Positions 1 to 6,807 are shown, numbered from the stretch's first letter. The stretch: 9,093 bases of DNA from Planctomycetaceae bacterium (GCA_947474205.1 CANJIC010000069.1:1-9093); one strand, 5' to 3'. Program-made: numbers and translations. Notes: a model not told the origin generated them from the sequence alone.

Positions 1-485
1 ACGCGCTTGAAAAACTTCTGCATCGCGCTAGCAAGAAAGTTGGCGAGGACATTGAGCGCCTGGCCTTCAACACCGCCATCGCCACGCTGATTGAAGTGGT
101 CAACGCCGCCACGCGCGCCACCACACTGGCCAGCGCTTCCGACGGCGGCTTGACGCGCGATCAACTGATTCGCTTTGTGAAATTGCTGGCGCCATTCGCG
201 CCGCATTTCGCGGAGGAAATTTGGCACAAGCTTGGTTGCGCCGATGCGCTTGCCACGGCCGCGTGGCCAACCGTTGACGCGGCGCTTCTAGTTGACGATG
301 AAGTTGAACTCGCCGTTCAACTGTGCGGCAAAGTGAAGACGCGCCTGCGTGTTCCATCGTCTGCGGATGCGGCCGCCATAGAAAAGTTGGCGCTGGCCGA
401 TCCCAAAGTTATTGAAATGCTCGCCGGCAAAACCCCAAAGAAAATCATCGTGGTCGCGGGGCGGCTGGTGAATATCGTGGCGTGA
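1..485 (+). CDS. leuS: Leucyl-tRNA synthetase, C-terminal part (5' truncated by window)
   Basis: Class I aminoacyl-tRNA synthetase that charges tRNA-Leu with leucine in the cytoplasm. Only the last 160 residues are present; reading starts at base 3 and ends at the TGA at 483-485. The catalytic HIGH and KMSKS motifs and the editing domain lie upstream, outside the window. What is visible is the helical anticodon-binding domain and the C-terminal tail. Within the fragment, residues 21-34 read AFNTAIATLIEVVN, residues 62-74 read LAPFAPHFAEEIW, residues 106-118 read QLCGKVKTRLRVP (equivalent of the QVNGKxRxxIxVP strand) and residues 147-159 read KIIVVAGRLVNIV (equivalent of the KxIxVPGKLxNxVV end). 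These blocks in this order are typical of bacterial LeuRS, and the protein ends where the family normally ends, so the 3' end is intact. A 123-base gap separates it from the next gene. No T-tract terminator is visible after the stop. Confidence 0.95.
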   Translation, partial: ALEKLLHRASKKVGEDIERLAFNTAIATLIEVVNAATRATTLASASDGGLTRDQLIRFVKLLAPFAPHFAEEIWHKLGCADALATAAWPTVDAALLVDDEVELAVQLCGKVKTRLRVPSSADAAAIEKLALADPKVIEMLAGKTPKKIIVVAGRLVNIVA

Positions 486-596
486 CTCGCGCAAATTCGC
501 GCGCCATTGCCCACATGAATTTGGCTAGCATTGCCTTCCCAAGTCTGGGTTGAACTGGCTTGAGCCACAACTTTGTCCACACATTCACAATCTCAC

Positions 597-600
597 GGAG
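597..600 (+). promoter_or_regulatory. Shine-Dalgarno site fixing the start at 609
   Basis: GGAG lies 8 bases before the ATG at 609. It supports that start over an in-frame TTG at 573, which would add 12 polar residues (reading STHSQSHGESP after the Met) in front of the hydrophobic signal-like segment. Confidence 0.7.
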
Positions 601-608
601 AATCACCA

Positions 609-2480
609 ATGATCATCGCAACACTTCTTTCAAGCGTTCTGTGTATGCAAACGGCAACCGCCACGGCGCCAACAACTGCAACACCCGCCAACAAACCAAC
701 CGCGATTGCGGTCACCAAGGTTGCCAACATTGGTCCAACTGTTGATGTGCCCGCTGATTTGGCCGCGCTAGTTCCCGCCGACGCCGTCGCCGTCATCTTT
801 ATTCCAAACGCCGCCGCCGCCGAGGCGTTGGCAACGCAAGTGGCATCTATTGGCGGACCAACGCGCGGCATGATTTCATCTTCCAAGGCCATTCAAACAT
901 TGCTCAAGACAAACATGAAAACGGATTTGGAAATTCCATTGGATCAACCGCTGGTGTTTTGGATCACCATGCCGGTGGCCGATGAGGACGACCCAAATCA
1001 AGACGCCATGGGCGCCCCCGACATTCGCTCATTCATGGCCATGAAAATTCCCGGCGCCACCAAAGACAATGTGAAAGCAAAAACAAAACGCACCAGCCTG
1101 GCGCTGCTTGCCAATGACATGGTTGTGGTGGGCGCGCAAAAATCCGCATATGAAATGCCCGCCGCTGGCGCCGCCACATGCGCGCTGCTGAAGCAATTAC
1201 CGGCTGGCACTGTGAGTGGTCGCCTTGACCTTGCAACAATTATTCGCGAGCAAGAGCAAACGTTGCGCATGGGCGCCAGCTTGATTGGCATGGCTATGTC
1301 GTCAAATGCGCCGCGTTCAAAGAACGCCACTCAAGAGGAAACGGAAAACACGCAGATCAAAGAGCAAATGAGTTCCGCCATGAGCGATCAAGTCACGCGC
1401 CTCATTGACTTGTTGGTGGAGCTAAAAAGCGCTTCTTTTTCCTTTGGAACCAGCGGTGACCAACTGAATGTGTGGACCGATTGGACGCGCGACGCAGCAT
1501 GGCCAGCCGGCATGTCCGCGCAAGAGTGTTCGGATGATCTTGCGTTGCTTCCAGCGGGCATGCCTTTGTATGCGGGCATTTCCAAAAGCACATTGGGAAT
1601 TTCCATGAACAAGCAAGTCACATTTGACGACGCCATCATGACGATCGCCGCCACCCCAGAACAGAAGCAGGCGTGGAATGAATCAGTGGAGAAGACGCGC
1701 CCCATATTGAACATGATCAACTCCGGCGCCGCGATTGGTTTTGGCGACATTGGCGGCAAGCCGGGTTACATGGTTGGATTTCGCGTCAGCGATGCCGCGA
1801 CATTTCAAAGCGCTTGGCAATCCATGATGGAAACATTTTCAAAGGCGGGCATGTACAGCGACATGCAAATTGTGCGCACCGCGGATTCACTCACGACAAC
1901 GCTGACTCCAGATTCCAAACGCATGATGCGACTTGCCAGCGCGTTTGGACAAGACTTGACGCAGGAAGAAATTGACGCAATCAACAAATCCACCAAGCCC
2001 GTGAACTCGGTCATGAACTTCAAGGGCAACAACGTCACCATGGTTGTTACTCCAGATATGGGCGCTGAAGGCGTGCAGTTTAAGTTTCCTCAAACCAATG
2101 ACATTCGTGGGCAAATCAACACAAATGCATGGGGCAACACCGATTGGTTTGCCACACTGGACTTGCGCGTGATTGCAAGTTTCATGGCAACGGCGCAAAA
2201 CGGCGAGTTCAAATTACCTGACGGACCCGCGTCCTTGTTGTCCATTCGTCAAGGCGTGCAAGGCGGCACGCAGCGCATTTCCATTTCCACCGATATGAAA
2301 ATGTTGGCCACACTGATGGAGCAATATGAAAAGGAAACCATGCGCGTGCGCATGGACGCGCGCAAGACATCCGCCGCGAACAAGGGCGAGAATAAAACCG
2401 CGAACAAGAAAGACTCGGACGACAAAGATGATGACGATGACAGCGCCGCGCCAGACGCGTCCATGCCTGGCGCTCCGTAA
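609..2480 (+). CDS. Predicted exported protein of unknown function with Asp-rich C-terminal tail
   Basis: 623 residues from the ATG at 609. I do not recognise a named family with confidence. Residues 1-13 (MIIATLLSSVLCM) are hydrophobic and are followed by an Ala/Thr-rich stretch to about residue 35, which looks like a short signal peptide; it lacks the usual positive n-region. LSSVLC is a poor lipobox because Leu precedes the Cys. Two similar blocks, DLAALVPADAVAVIFI (50-65) and DLALLPAGMPLYAGI (310-324), each start a segment of alternating strands and helices. This suggests two related halves, resembling the 'LPADTxxYxxV' style of DUF3352-like secreted proteins, but that link is only a guess. 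The middle (about 235-270) is polar and helical. The C-terminus is strongly charged: a basic stretch with about ten Lys/Arg at 579-601, then an Asp cluster at 602-611. Codon use matches the neighbours. The gene stands alone, with its own ribosome site before it and a terminator just after it. A periplasmic or cell-surface location is likely. Confidence 0.85.
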   Translation: MIIATLLSSVLCMQTATATAPTTATPANKPTAIAVTKVANIGPTVDVPADLAALVPADAVAVIFIPNAAAAEALATQVASIGGPTRGMISSSKAIQTLLKTNMKTDLEIPLDQPLVFWITMPVADEDDPNQDAMGAPDIRSFMAMKIPGATKDNVKAKTKRTSLALLANDMVVVGAQKSAYEMPAAGAATCALLKQLPAGTVSGRLDLATIIREQEQTLRMGASLIGMAMSSNAPRSKNATQEETENTQIKEQMSSAMSDQVTRLIDLLVELKSASFSFGTSGDQLNVWTDWTRDAAWPAGMSAQECSDDLALLPAGMPLYAGISKSTLGISMNKQVTFDDAIMTIAATPEQKQAWNESVEKTRPILNMINSGAAIGFGDIGGKPGYMVGFRVSDAATFQSAWQSMMETFSKAGMYSDMQIVRTADSLTTTLTPDSKRMMRLASAFGQDLTQEEIDAINKSTKPVNSVMNFKGNNVTMVVTPDMGAEGVQFKFPQTNDIRGQINTNAWGNTDWFATLDLRVIASFMATAQNGEFKLPDGPASLLSIRQGVQGGTQRISISTDMKMLATLMEQYEKETMRVRMDARKTSAANKGENKTANKKDSDDKDDDDDSAAPDASMPGAP

Positions 2481-2502
2481 AATTCATGCGCCATAAAACG
2501 CA

Positions 2503-2542
2503 GCAAGCCCCGCACGAGGTCGGGGCTTGCCAATCATTTTTT
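2503..2542 (+). terminator. Intrinsic (Rho-independent) terminator
   Basis: A perfect 10-base inverted repeat, GCAAGCCCCG (2503-2512) and CGGGGCTTGC (2521-2530), encloses an 8-base loop. After a 6-base gap it is followed by six T at 2537-2542. It sits 22 bases after the stop at 2480 and should end transcription of the exported-protein gene. It is the clearest terminator in the window. Confidence 0.9.
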
Positions 2543-2795
2543 CGTTCGATGAAAGGGTTAACGAACGCTCCGTCTCGGTCCCATTCTTACGCGCACTGGA
2601 ATTGGCTTTGGCTTAGAGCCGAGCACATTTCGTACAAGTCGCGTCAGCAGGGATCGGACGGAATTCAATGACATACTTCATCAATAGCCCGACCAGCGCA
2701 AAATGCAAGAGACATATTTAAAATGGTTCATAATTGCGCCAACAACTTTGCCGCAACATCCCATAAGATGCGCCGCCCACTCTGAGAGAGTTTGA
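2543..2795. other. Gene-free spacer with inverted repeats and a possible promoter
   Basis: No convincing gene is seen. Three things are visible. First, a distant pair of arms, TCCGTC (2569-2574) with GACGGA (2657-2662), continued inward by TCCC (2579-2582) with GGGA (2650-2653). Second, inside that pair, a local hairpin: GCTTTGGCT (2605-2613), loop TAG, AGCCGAGC (2617-2624), with one bulged T and one G-T pair. Third, an AT-rich patch at about 2712-2735 containing CATAAT (2729-2734), a possible -10 for the gene at 2796, though no good -35 lies at the expected distance. A 61-codon reading frame at 2486-2671 runs through the terminator stem and has no ribosome site, so it is not called. The nested arms could mark a small structured RNA, but no known RNA family is recognised. 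Confidence 0.4.
2784..2790 (+). promoter_or_regulatory. Purine-rich ribosome binding site for the gene at 2796
   Basis: GAGAGAG ends 5 bases before the ATG at 2796 and supports that start. It is not a perfect anti-16S match, but spacing and composition fit. Confidence 0.55.
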
Positions 2796-4169
2796 ATGGA
2801 TGTAGAACCCGACGATGTAGAGCCCAATGAGCCTGACAACGACGCCCCAAGTGGGTCGCCGTGGACTCTTGAAGAGACGTTTCCCTCAAGTTGGGTTGTG
2901 TTTTGGCCGCATCAAGAGGCGCCCACGCGTGAGGAAATTGGCAGCGCCTTCGCGGCGTGGTTGGGTCGCGACATTGACGCGCAATCTCCAGAAAATGAGG
3001 AGGACAGCGTGTTGTGGGTCATGGCCTTCACGCTTGATGGCATGGATGCGCCGGCGGTGGTGTGGGCGGAGTCGGCGATTCCAGTTCAAGATGAAGAGGG
3101 ATTGCAAGAGATCCGCGATTGCAAATGGGTGGTGCGCATGCAAGTGGTGTTGCCGCAAAGCGAGCCGCACGAGGCGTACTTTCGTTGCGTTGCATTGTTG
3201 GCCGGCGCGCTGGGCGATGTCGCTGGAATTTTGGACGCGGTCACTGGTCAATTCATGCCGCGCGAAACTTTGGAGACCGGTTTTCTTTTGCCCGAGGCCA
3301 AGCCGCACGAGCGTTGGTTGTGGCGCGTGGGCGGAGTTGGTGTTGCTGGTGAAGAAGCCAACGAAGATCGTCCCACGCTTTTATTCACGACAGGGTTGTG
3401 GCGCTGCGGTCGACCTGAACTTGAGTTGATGGAAATTCCCGCCAAGCATGTGCGCGCCGGTTTAATTTTAATCGACGCCATGGCTGGGTTGCTGCTTGAA
3501 GGCGACATGCCGGACGTTGGCGAGAAGGTGGAAGTGGGTCCTGGTCTAGAAGTGTGTTTGCAACCGTGGCAAGAAGTTGCCGTGACCGCGCATGATGGCG
3601 CGCCTGGATCAAATTCATTTCGCGCGGCGGCGCGCAGCGAGGAAGGTTTTTCTCCGCTGCTTGGCGTGCGCGCCGTGGTGTGTCACCCGGAGGCGGTTGG
3701 TGAATTTAAAAAAGTGTGGACATGGCCCACGCAAGTCATCGCCGCGCTTGAAACTGGCCACGCCGCGCTGTTCGCAACCGAGCACGCCATTGACGCAACG
3801 GCTTCGCGCGCGCGCCGCCACTTTGATGTGTTTGCCACGGCGTACGCAAGTTTGCGCCGTAGTGATGACGCCGCGCATCAAGCGTTGGTGCACGGCGCGT
3901 TTCAAGTGCAGGCGCCGCTTGAAGGCGGCACGGACCCCGACCGCGTTGAGCAGGCGTGGTTTATTGTGCGCAAGTTTGACGGCGATTCGCTTGACACCGT
4001 GTTGCTTGATCAACCGCATAGCCGCCCTGATTTGGGGCAGGGCTCTAATGTGCGAGTGCCCGTGGCCAACATCACCGACTGGCGCGTTGAACTTCCAGAA
4101 GGTGATTTAAGTTCCGAACTGTGGACGCAATTGTTGCCCGCGGTTGATCGCCTGCGCGGCATTTCATAA
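2796..4169 (+). CDS. Uncharacterised protein with C-terminal DUF2314-like domain
   Basis: 457 residues, no signal peptide or membrane segment, so probably cytoplasmic. The first 20 residues are very acidic, with DVEP repeated (MDVEPDDVEPNEPDND). Residues 30-165 contain WVVFWPHQ (33-40), a WVMAF strand (74-78) and WVVRMQVVLP (111-120). They form an alpha/beta region I cannot name; a DUF4026-like assignment is possible but unproven. Residues about 362-435 resemble the DUF2314 module: HQALVHGAF, then EQAWFIVRKFDGDSLDTVLL (385-404), a Pro/His turn with DLGQG (412-416), and VPVANITDW (421-429). The pattern is E-x-x-W, strand, 'DGD...GxLxNxP', 'l-x-x-G-x-x-V', '...I-x-D-W'. DUF2314 modules often occur in proteins tied to immunity or toxin-type loci or as stand-alone small proteins; their biochemical role is unknown. 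The gene lies 93 bases before a PilZ gene on the same strand and may be co-transcribed with it. No T-tract terminator lies between them. Confidence 0.85.
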   Translation: MDVEPDDVEPNEPDNDAPSGSPWTLEETFPSSWVVFWPHQEAPTREEIGSAFAAWLGRDIDAQSPENEEDSVLWVMAFTLDGMDAPAVVWAESAIPVQDEEGLQEIRDCKWVVRMQVVLPQSEPHEAYFRCVALLAGALGDVAGILDAVTGQFMPRETLETGFLLPEAKPHERWLWRVGGVGVAGEEANEDRPTLLFTTGLWRCGRPELELMEIPAKHVRAGLILIDAMAGLLLEGDMPDVGEKVEVGPGLEVCLQPWQEVAVTAHDGAPGSNSFRAAARSEEGFSPLLGVRAVVCHPEAVGEFKKVWTWPTQVIAALETGHAALFATEHAIDATASRARRHFDVFATAYASLRRSDDAAHQALVHGAFQVQAPLEGGTDPDRVEQAWFIVRKFDGDSLDTVLLDQPHSRPDLGQGSNVRVPVANITDWRVELPEGDLSSELWTQLLPAVDRLRGIS

Positions 4170-4262
4170 GCAGCTGCGCGCGCCACGGCGCAAGCAACTC
4201 AATTGGAATGACCACACCATGCGTTGTGTGCAATTGCCATGCGCCGCAGTTACACTACAACT

Positions 4263-5111
4263 ATGCCCGCATCCAGAAGTCGCAACACGGATTGGAAAAA
4301 AAGTCTGCAACAAGTGCTTGAACGCCGCGGCGCTTTGGAGTTGGCAGTGGCGCGTCCGGATGGCGCCCCTGAAGATGGCGTTGACATTATTTGGCGCAGT
4401 CAAATGATCGCGCTGCATGAGGCCTCGATTGAAGTGGAATCGCCGCAAGCGCTTGGCCGAACGGTGCAATTAAAGGAAGGCGTGAAGTTGGTCGCCGCAT
4501 TTGTGATTGGGCAAAACCGATTCGCGTTTCACACCAGCATTTTGCCCGCGCCCGTAAAGTCTTCGCACACGCTTTCGCTTTTTCTGGCGCAGCCCGATTC
4601 CATTGAGCGTTGCCAGCGCAACAATGATCGATTTGATTTGCAGGGCTTGCAACTTCCGCAAGCCACCATGTGGCCGTTGTTGGAGCCGCGCAGCGTTGGT
4701 GTTGCGGAGCGCGCCAATGAGTTGGCGTTTGAAGCGCATTCCCGTGGTGAAACACTTGACGTTGGCGCATCAAACGTCAATGAAGCGATCACGCCAAACA
4801 TGGGGCCATCTATTACAGGCACGCTGATGAATGTTGGCGGCGGCGGCGTTGGAATTCGCATTGCCTCAAGCGAGGCCGGAGCGCTGACGCGCCATCGTAT
4901 ATTTTGGATTCGTATAGCGCTGGGCAAGGACAATCCGGTTCCGCTTGTGGCCACGGGCAAACTTGTGCACACGCACATTGATTCCATGAACAACACGTAC
5001 GCTGGAATTGCTTTTGATTTTTCTTTCAATCCAGAGCACCAGAAAACCGTGGCCGCGCAAATTGCAAGCTATGTGCAGCGGGTGCAAGCCAAACAAATTC
5101 TGCCGCGTTGA
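4263..5111 (+). CDS. PilZ-domain protein, YcgR-like two-domain layout (probable c-di-GMP receptor)
   Basis: 282 residues from the ATG at 4263. PilZ domains bind the second messenger cyclic di-GMP, and YcgR-like proteins carry an N-terminal partner domain. Here residues 45-95 (WRSQMIALHEASIEVESP, then LKEGVKLVAAFVIGQNRFAFHTSIL) form a small beta-barrel-like region like the YcgR N-domain. The PilZ RxxxR motif is R119-N-N-D-R123. The second motif, normally [D/N]xSxxG, reads N190-V-G-G-G-G195, with Gly in place of Ser. It is followed by strand-forming residues (VGIRI) and AGIAFDFSF near 247-255, which fits the barrel's last strands. The spacing between the motifs, about 66 residues, is longer than the usual 20-35. 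The stretch about 141-182 looks like an inserted helix and loop. The start is uncertain: an ATG at 4239 (290 residues) and a TTG at 4224 are in frame, and none has a clear ribosome site. TACACT at 4251-4256 lies 6 bases before the chosen ATG, which could mean a leaderless message. Confidence is high for the domain, moderate for the start. Confidence 0.85.
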   Translation: MPASRSRNTDWKKSLQQVLERRGALELAVARPDGAPEDGVDIIWRSQMIALHEASIEVESPQALGRTVQLKEGVKLVAAFVIGQNRFAFHTSILPAPVKSSHTLSLFLAQPDSIERCQRNNDRFDLQGLQLPQATMWPLLEPRSVGVAERANELAFEAHSRGETLDVGASNVNEAITPNMGPSITGTLMNVGGGGVGIRIASSEAGALTRHRIFWIRIALGKDNPVPLVATGKLVHTHIDSMNNTYAGIAFDFSFNPEHQKTVAAQIASYVQRVQAKQILPR

Positions 5112-5127
5112 CGCGCCGGCCAAATCC

Positions 5128-5225
5128 TCAGGCGCGCCGCATGTTTGGCATGCTTGGCATGCATGGCCAGTTTCAATAGGCAGATGTTCCTGTGACCAGC
5201 GCCAGCGAATTGTCAGGCGCGCCGC
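5128..5225. repeat. Pair of 13-base direct repeats in the convergent spacer
   Basis: TCAGGCGCGCCGC occurs at 5128-5140 and again at 5213-5225, 85 bases apart, on either side of a small tandem repeat. Both copies contain the 8-base palindrome GGCGCGCC. They lie between the 3' ends of the PilZ gene and pabB. A 6-base stem, CGCGCC (5112-5117) with GGCGCG (5131-5136), overlaps the first copy but lacks a T-run, so it is not called a terminator. Confidence 0.6.
5145..5162. repeat. Tandem 9-base repeat, two units
   Basis: TTGGCATGC is repeated twice with no gap and is followed by ATGGCCA, so the run is rich in GCATGC palindromes. It is too short to assign a role. It could arise by slippage or form a weak cruciform. 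Confidence 0.6.
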
Positions 5226-5231
5226 GTCAAT

Positions 5232-6680
5232 TCAAATGTGCGAAGGTTGCGCCGCATGAATCGCCTGCTCCAACACGCGAACTTTGGCGTGGGTCTCGGC
5301 AACCTCCTCATTGGGCTTTGAATCGCTGGTAATTCCGCAACCCGCGGCGTATGTCAACGCATAGGTTTCGGGCGCACTTTGGCGCAAGGTCGCGGTGCGA
5401 ATGGCCACGCTTAATTTCATGGCGCCTGTGTCGGCGAAATATCCAATGGCGCCGCAATAGGGTCCGCGCGAAAATTTCTCCAGCTCGTTGATCACTTGCA
5501 TGGCGCGTATTTTAGGCGCGCCGGTAATGGACCCCGGTGGAAAAGTGCTTGTGAGCAACGCGGCGCGATCGCTTGATTGTTGAAGTTGCCCGTGAATTTC
5601 CGCCACGCCATGCACCACTGTTCCGTGCGTCTCCATGACGCGAGTTTGGCGCACGCGCACCGTTCCAGGCTGGCACTCGCGCGACAAATCATTGCGCATC
5701 AAGTCCACAATCATGTGCAGTTCAGCCGCGTCTTTTTCGCTGCGCGCCAATTCCTCGGCGCCCACTTCGCTGGCGCGCGTGCCTTTAATGGGTCGCGAAA
5801 TCACACGGCGATTCGCATCAAGTTCAAGAAAAAGTTCGGGGCTCATGCTGGCCAACATTCCTGTTGGAGTTTCCAGCCACGCGCCGTAGCGCGCCGCGCT
5901 GCTGCTCAGCGCCATGTGGGCAAAGGCGCGCGGCGAGCCACGCAACTCGCTGTGCCATTGGCGCGCGATATTGGCTTGAAACAAATCGCCCGCATGGATC
6001 AGCGCAATGGCGCGCTCCACGGCTTGCGCGTACTGCTCGTCGGACGTTTCTTCTTGCAGCGCGGCGCATTCGCAGTGGTCCATCGCGTCGCCATCGCGCA
6101 ATTCAATCGCGTCAACCGCGCCACCAATGGACCACCATTGCTGCGCCACATGATCAAACACAAACGCCTGGTCGCACCGCGCGGCTTGCGCCAGCGGCCA
6201 TTGCGCGGAAGTTGCGCGCAATGACTCCGTGTTGTTCTTGTCTTGCATTTTGCATGGCTGCGTCTTTTCATGAGGCGACTTTGTTTCATCACCTCGCAAC
6301 GCTTCGTTCTTGCGCGTGTCATTGTTGAACTGAACTTTGAATTGATGTCCAGACGCGCGCGCCGTCGGTTCCAACACGCCGCCAAGTTCATAGGAAAATT
6401 GTGTGAACCAACCCGCGCCCATCGGCGGACCGTCACGCGAAGTGGAAGTGGTGTCGGCGCGCGCGCCATCAAGCGAGCGAATCCACGCCAACACATCATT
6501 CGTTGTCAATCCTTCTTGGTCGCGCAAAATATTCCACTGGCTAGGCACACCAATCACGCTGACGCGCGACCAACTTGACTCATCGCCGGAAAGCAGCGCC
6601 GCCAACGCGACAGAACGCGGCCAACGACGCAGCACGTCCAGTGGTTGCGCGGTCCAGTCCAGGCGTTGTGCGGTTGACAT
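5232..6680 (-). CDS. pabB: Aminodeoxychorismate synthase component I (PabB type)
   Basis: 482 residues. The enzyme converts chorismate plus ammonia (from a PabA-type glutaminase subunit) to 4-amino-4-deoxychorismate, the precursor of p-aminobenzoate for folate. The N-terminal region (about 18-105) has the RSVALAALLSG and GWFTQFSYELGG blocks. The chorismate-binding domain runs from about 215 to 470: YAQAVERAIALIHAGDLFQANIA (217-239), SPELFLELD (280-288), RPIKGTR (296-302), SEKDAAELHMIVDLMRNDL (314-332), HGTVVHGVAEIHG (352-364), FPPGSITGAPKIRAM (380-394), RGPYCGAIGYF (405-415), GCGITSDSKPNEEVAET (447-463). Lys299 in PIKGT is the residue typical of PabB; anthranilate synthase TrpE has Ala there (PIAGT), so the PABA assignment is favoured. 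Residues about 112-165 are a polar linker (many K, N, E, T) not seen in short family members. No PabA or PabC gene lies in the window. The start is the ATG at 6678-6680; its upstream bases show no Shine-Dalgarno match, but the conserved N-terminus begins soon after it. It converges with the PilZ gene and diverges from ppdK. Confidence 0.92.
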   Translation of the reverse strand: MSTAQRLDWTAQPLDVLRRWPRSVALAALLSGDESSWSRVSVIGVPSQWNILRDQEGLTTNDVLAWIRSLDGARADTTSTSRDGPPMGAGWFTQFSYELGGVLEPTARASGHQFKVQFNNDTRKNEALRGDETKSPHEKTQPCKMQDKNNTESLRATSAQWPLAQAARCDQAFVFDHVAQQWWSIGGAVDAIELRDGDAMDHCECAALQEETSDEQYAQAVERAIALIHAGDLFQANIARQWHSELRGSPRAFAHMALSSSAARYGAWLETPTGMLASMSPELFLELDANRRVISRPIKGTRASEVGAEELARSEKDAAELHMIVDLMRNDLSRECQPGTVRVRQTRVMETHGTVVHGVAEIHGQLQQSSDRAALLTSTFPPGSITGAPKIRAMQVINELEKFSRGPYCGAIGYFADTGAMKLSVAIRTATLRQSAPETYALTYAAGCGITSDSKPNEEVAETHAKVRVLEQAIHAAQPSHI

Positions 6681-6807
6681 GCCAAGATGCTAGGCAATTC
6701 AAGCGATTCGTATTTCATCGTGCGAAAAAACGCAAAATCAATATCCTTACAAGTCCTCGGCGCCCGCCGCGTTTATTTTGTTCAACTCATACATTTCAGA
6801 GGTTTTT
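6681..6807. promoter_or_regulatory. Divergent intergenic region between pabB and ppdK
   Basis: This 127-base spacer must hold the start signals for both pabB (minus) and ppdK (plus). It is more AT-rich than the genes, notably at 6710-6755 and 6771-6807. A small interrupted palindrome, TGCG-AAAAAA-CGCA, sits at 6721-6734. No convincing -35/-10 pair can be read on either strand, so the promoter call rests on gene orientation and composition alone. Confidence 0.4.
6798..6802 (+). promoter_or_regulatory. Ribosome binding site deciding the ppdK start
   Basis: AGAGG followed by five T and then ATG at 6808 gives ideal spacing. It supports translation of the basic N-terminal extension rather than a start at an internal TTG (7018) next to the conserved domain, where no such site is seen. 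Confidence 0.7.

Noticed and set aside
573..608. Upstream TTG start for the exported protein
   Set aside because: It would place polar residues before the signal-like segment, and the GGAG site fits the ATG at 609 instead.
2486..2671. A 61-codon frame across the terminator and spacer
   Set aside because: It runs through the terminator stem, has no ribosome site, and has no recognisable protein features.
2827..3429. A 200-codon frame inside the DUF2314-like gene, one frame shifted
   Set aside because: It is rich in Arg, Cys and Trp, as expected from an out-of-frame read of GC-rich coding DNA, while the main frame has a ribosome site and a sensible domain.
4170..4200. Possible terminator between the DUF2314-like gene and the PilZ gene
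   Set aside because: Only a weak TGCGC/GCGCA stem without a T-run; not enough to call.
5577..6224. A 215-codon plus-strand frame opposite pabB
   Set aside because: It overlaps conserved PabB motifs completely, and its Arg/His/Ala-rich composition is what the reverse of this codon usage gives.
5232..6680. Anthranilate synthase component I (TrpE) as the identity of the minus-strand gene
   Set aside because: The motif reads PIKGT with Lys299, the PabB type, and the N-terminus lacks the TrpE-style Leu-Glu-Ser feedback pocket.
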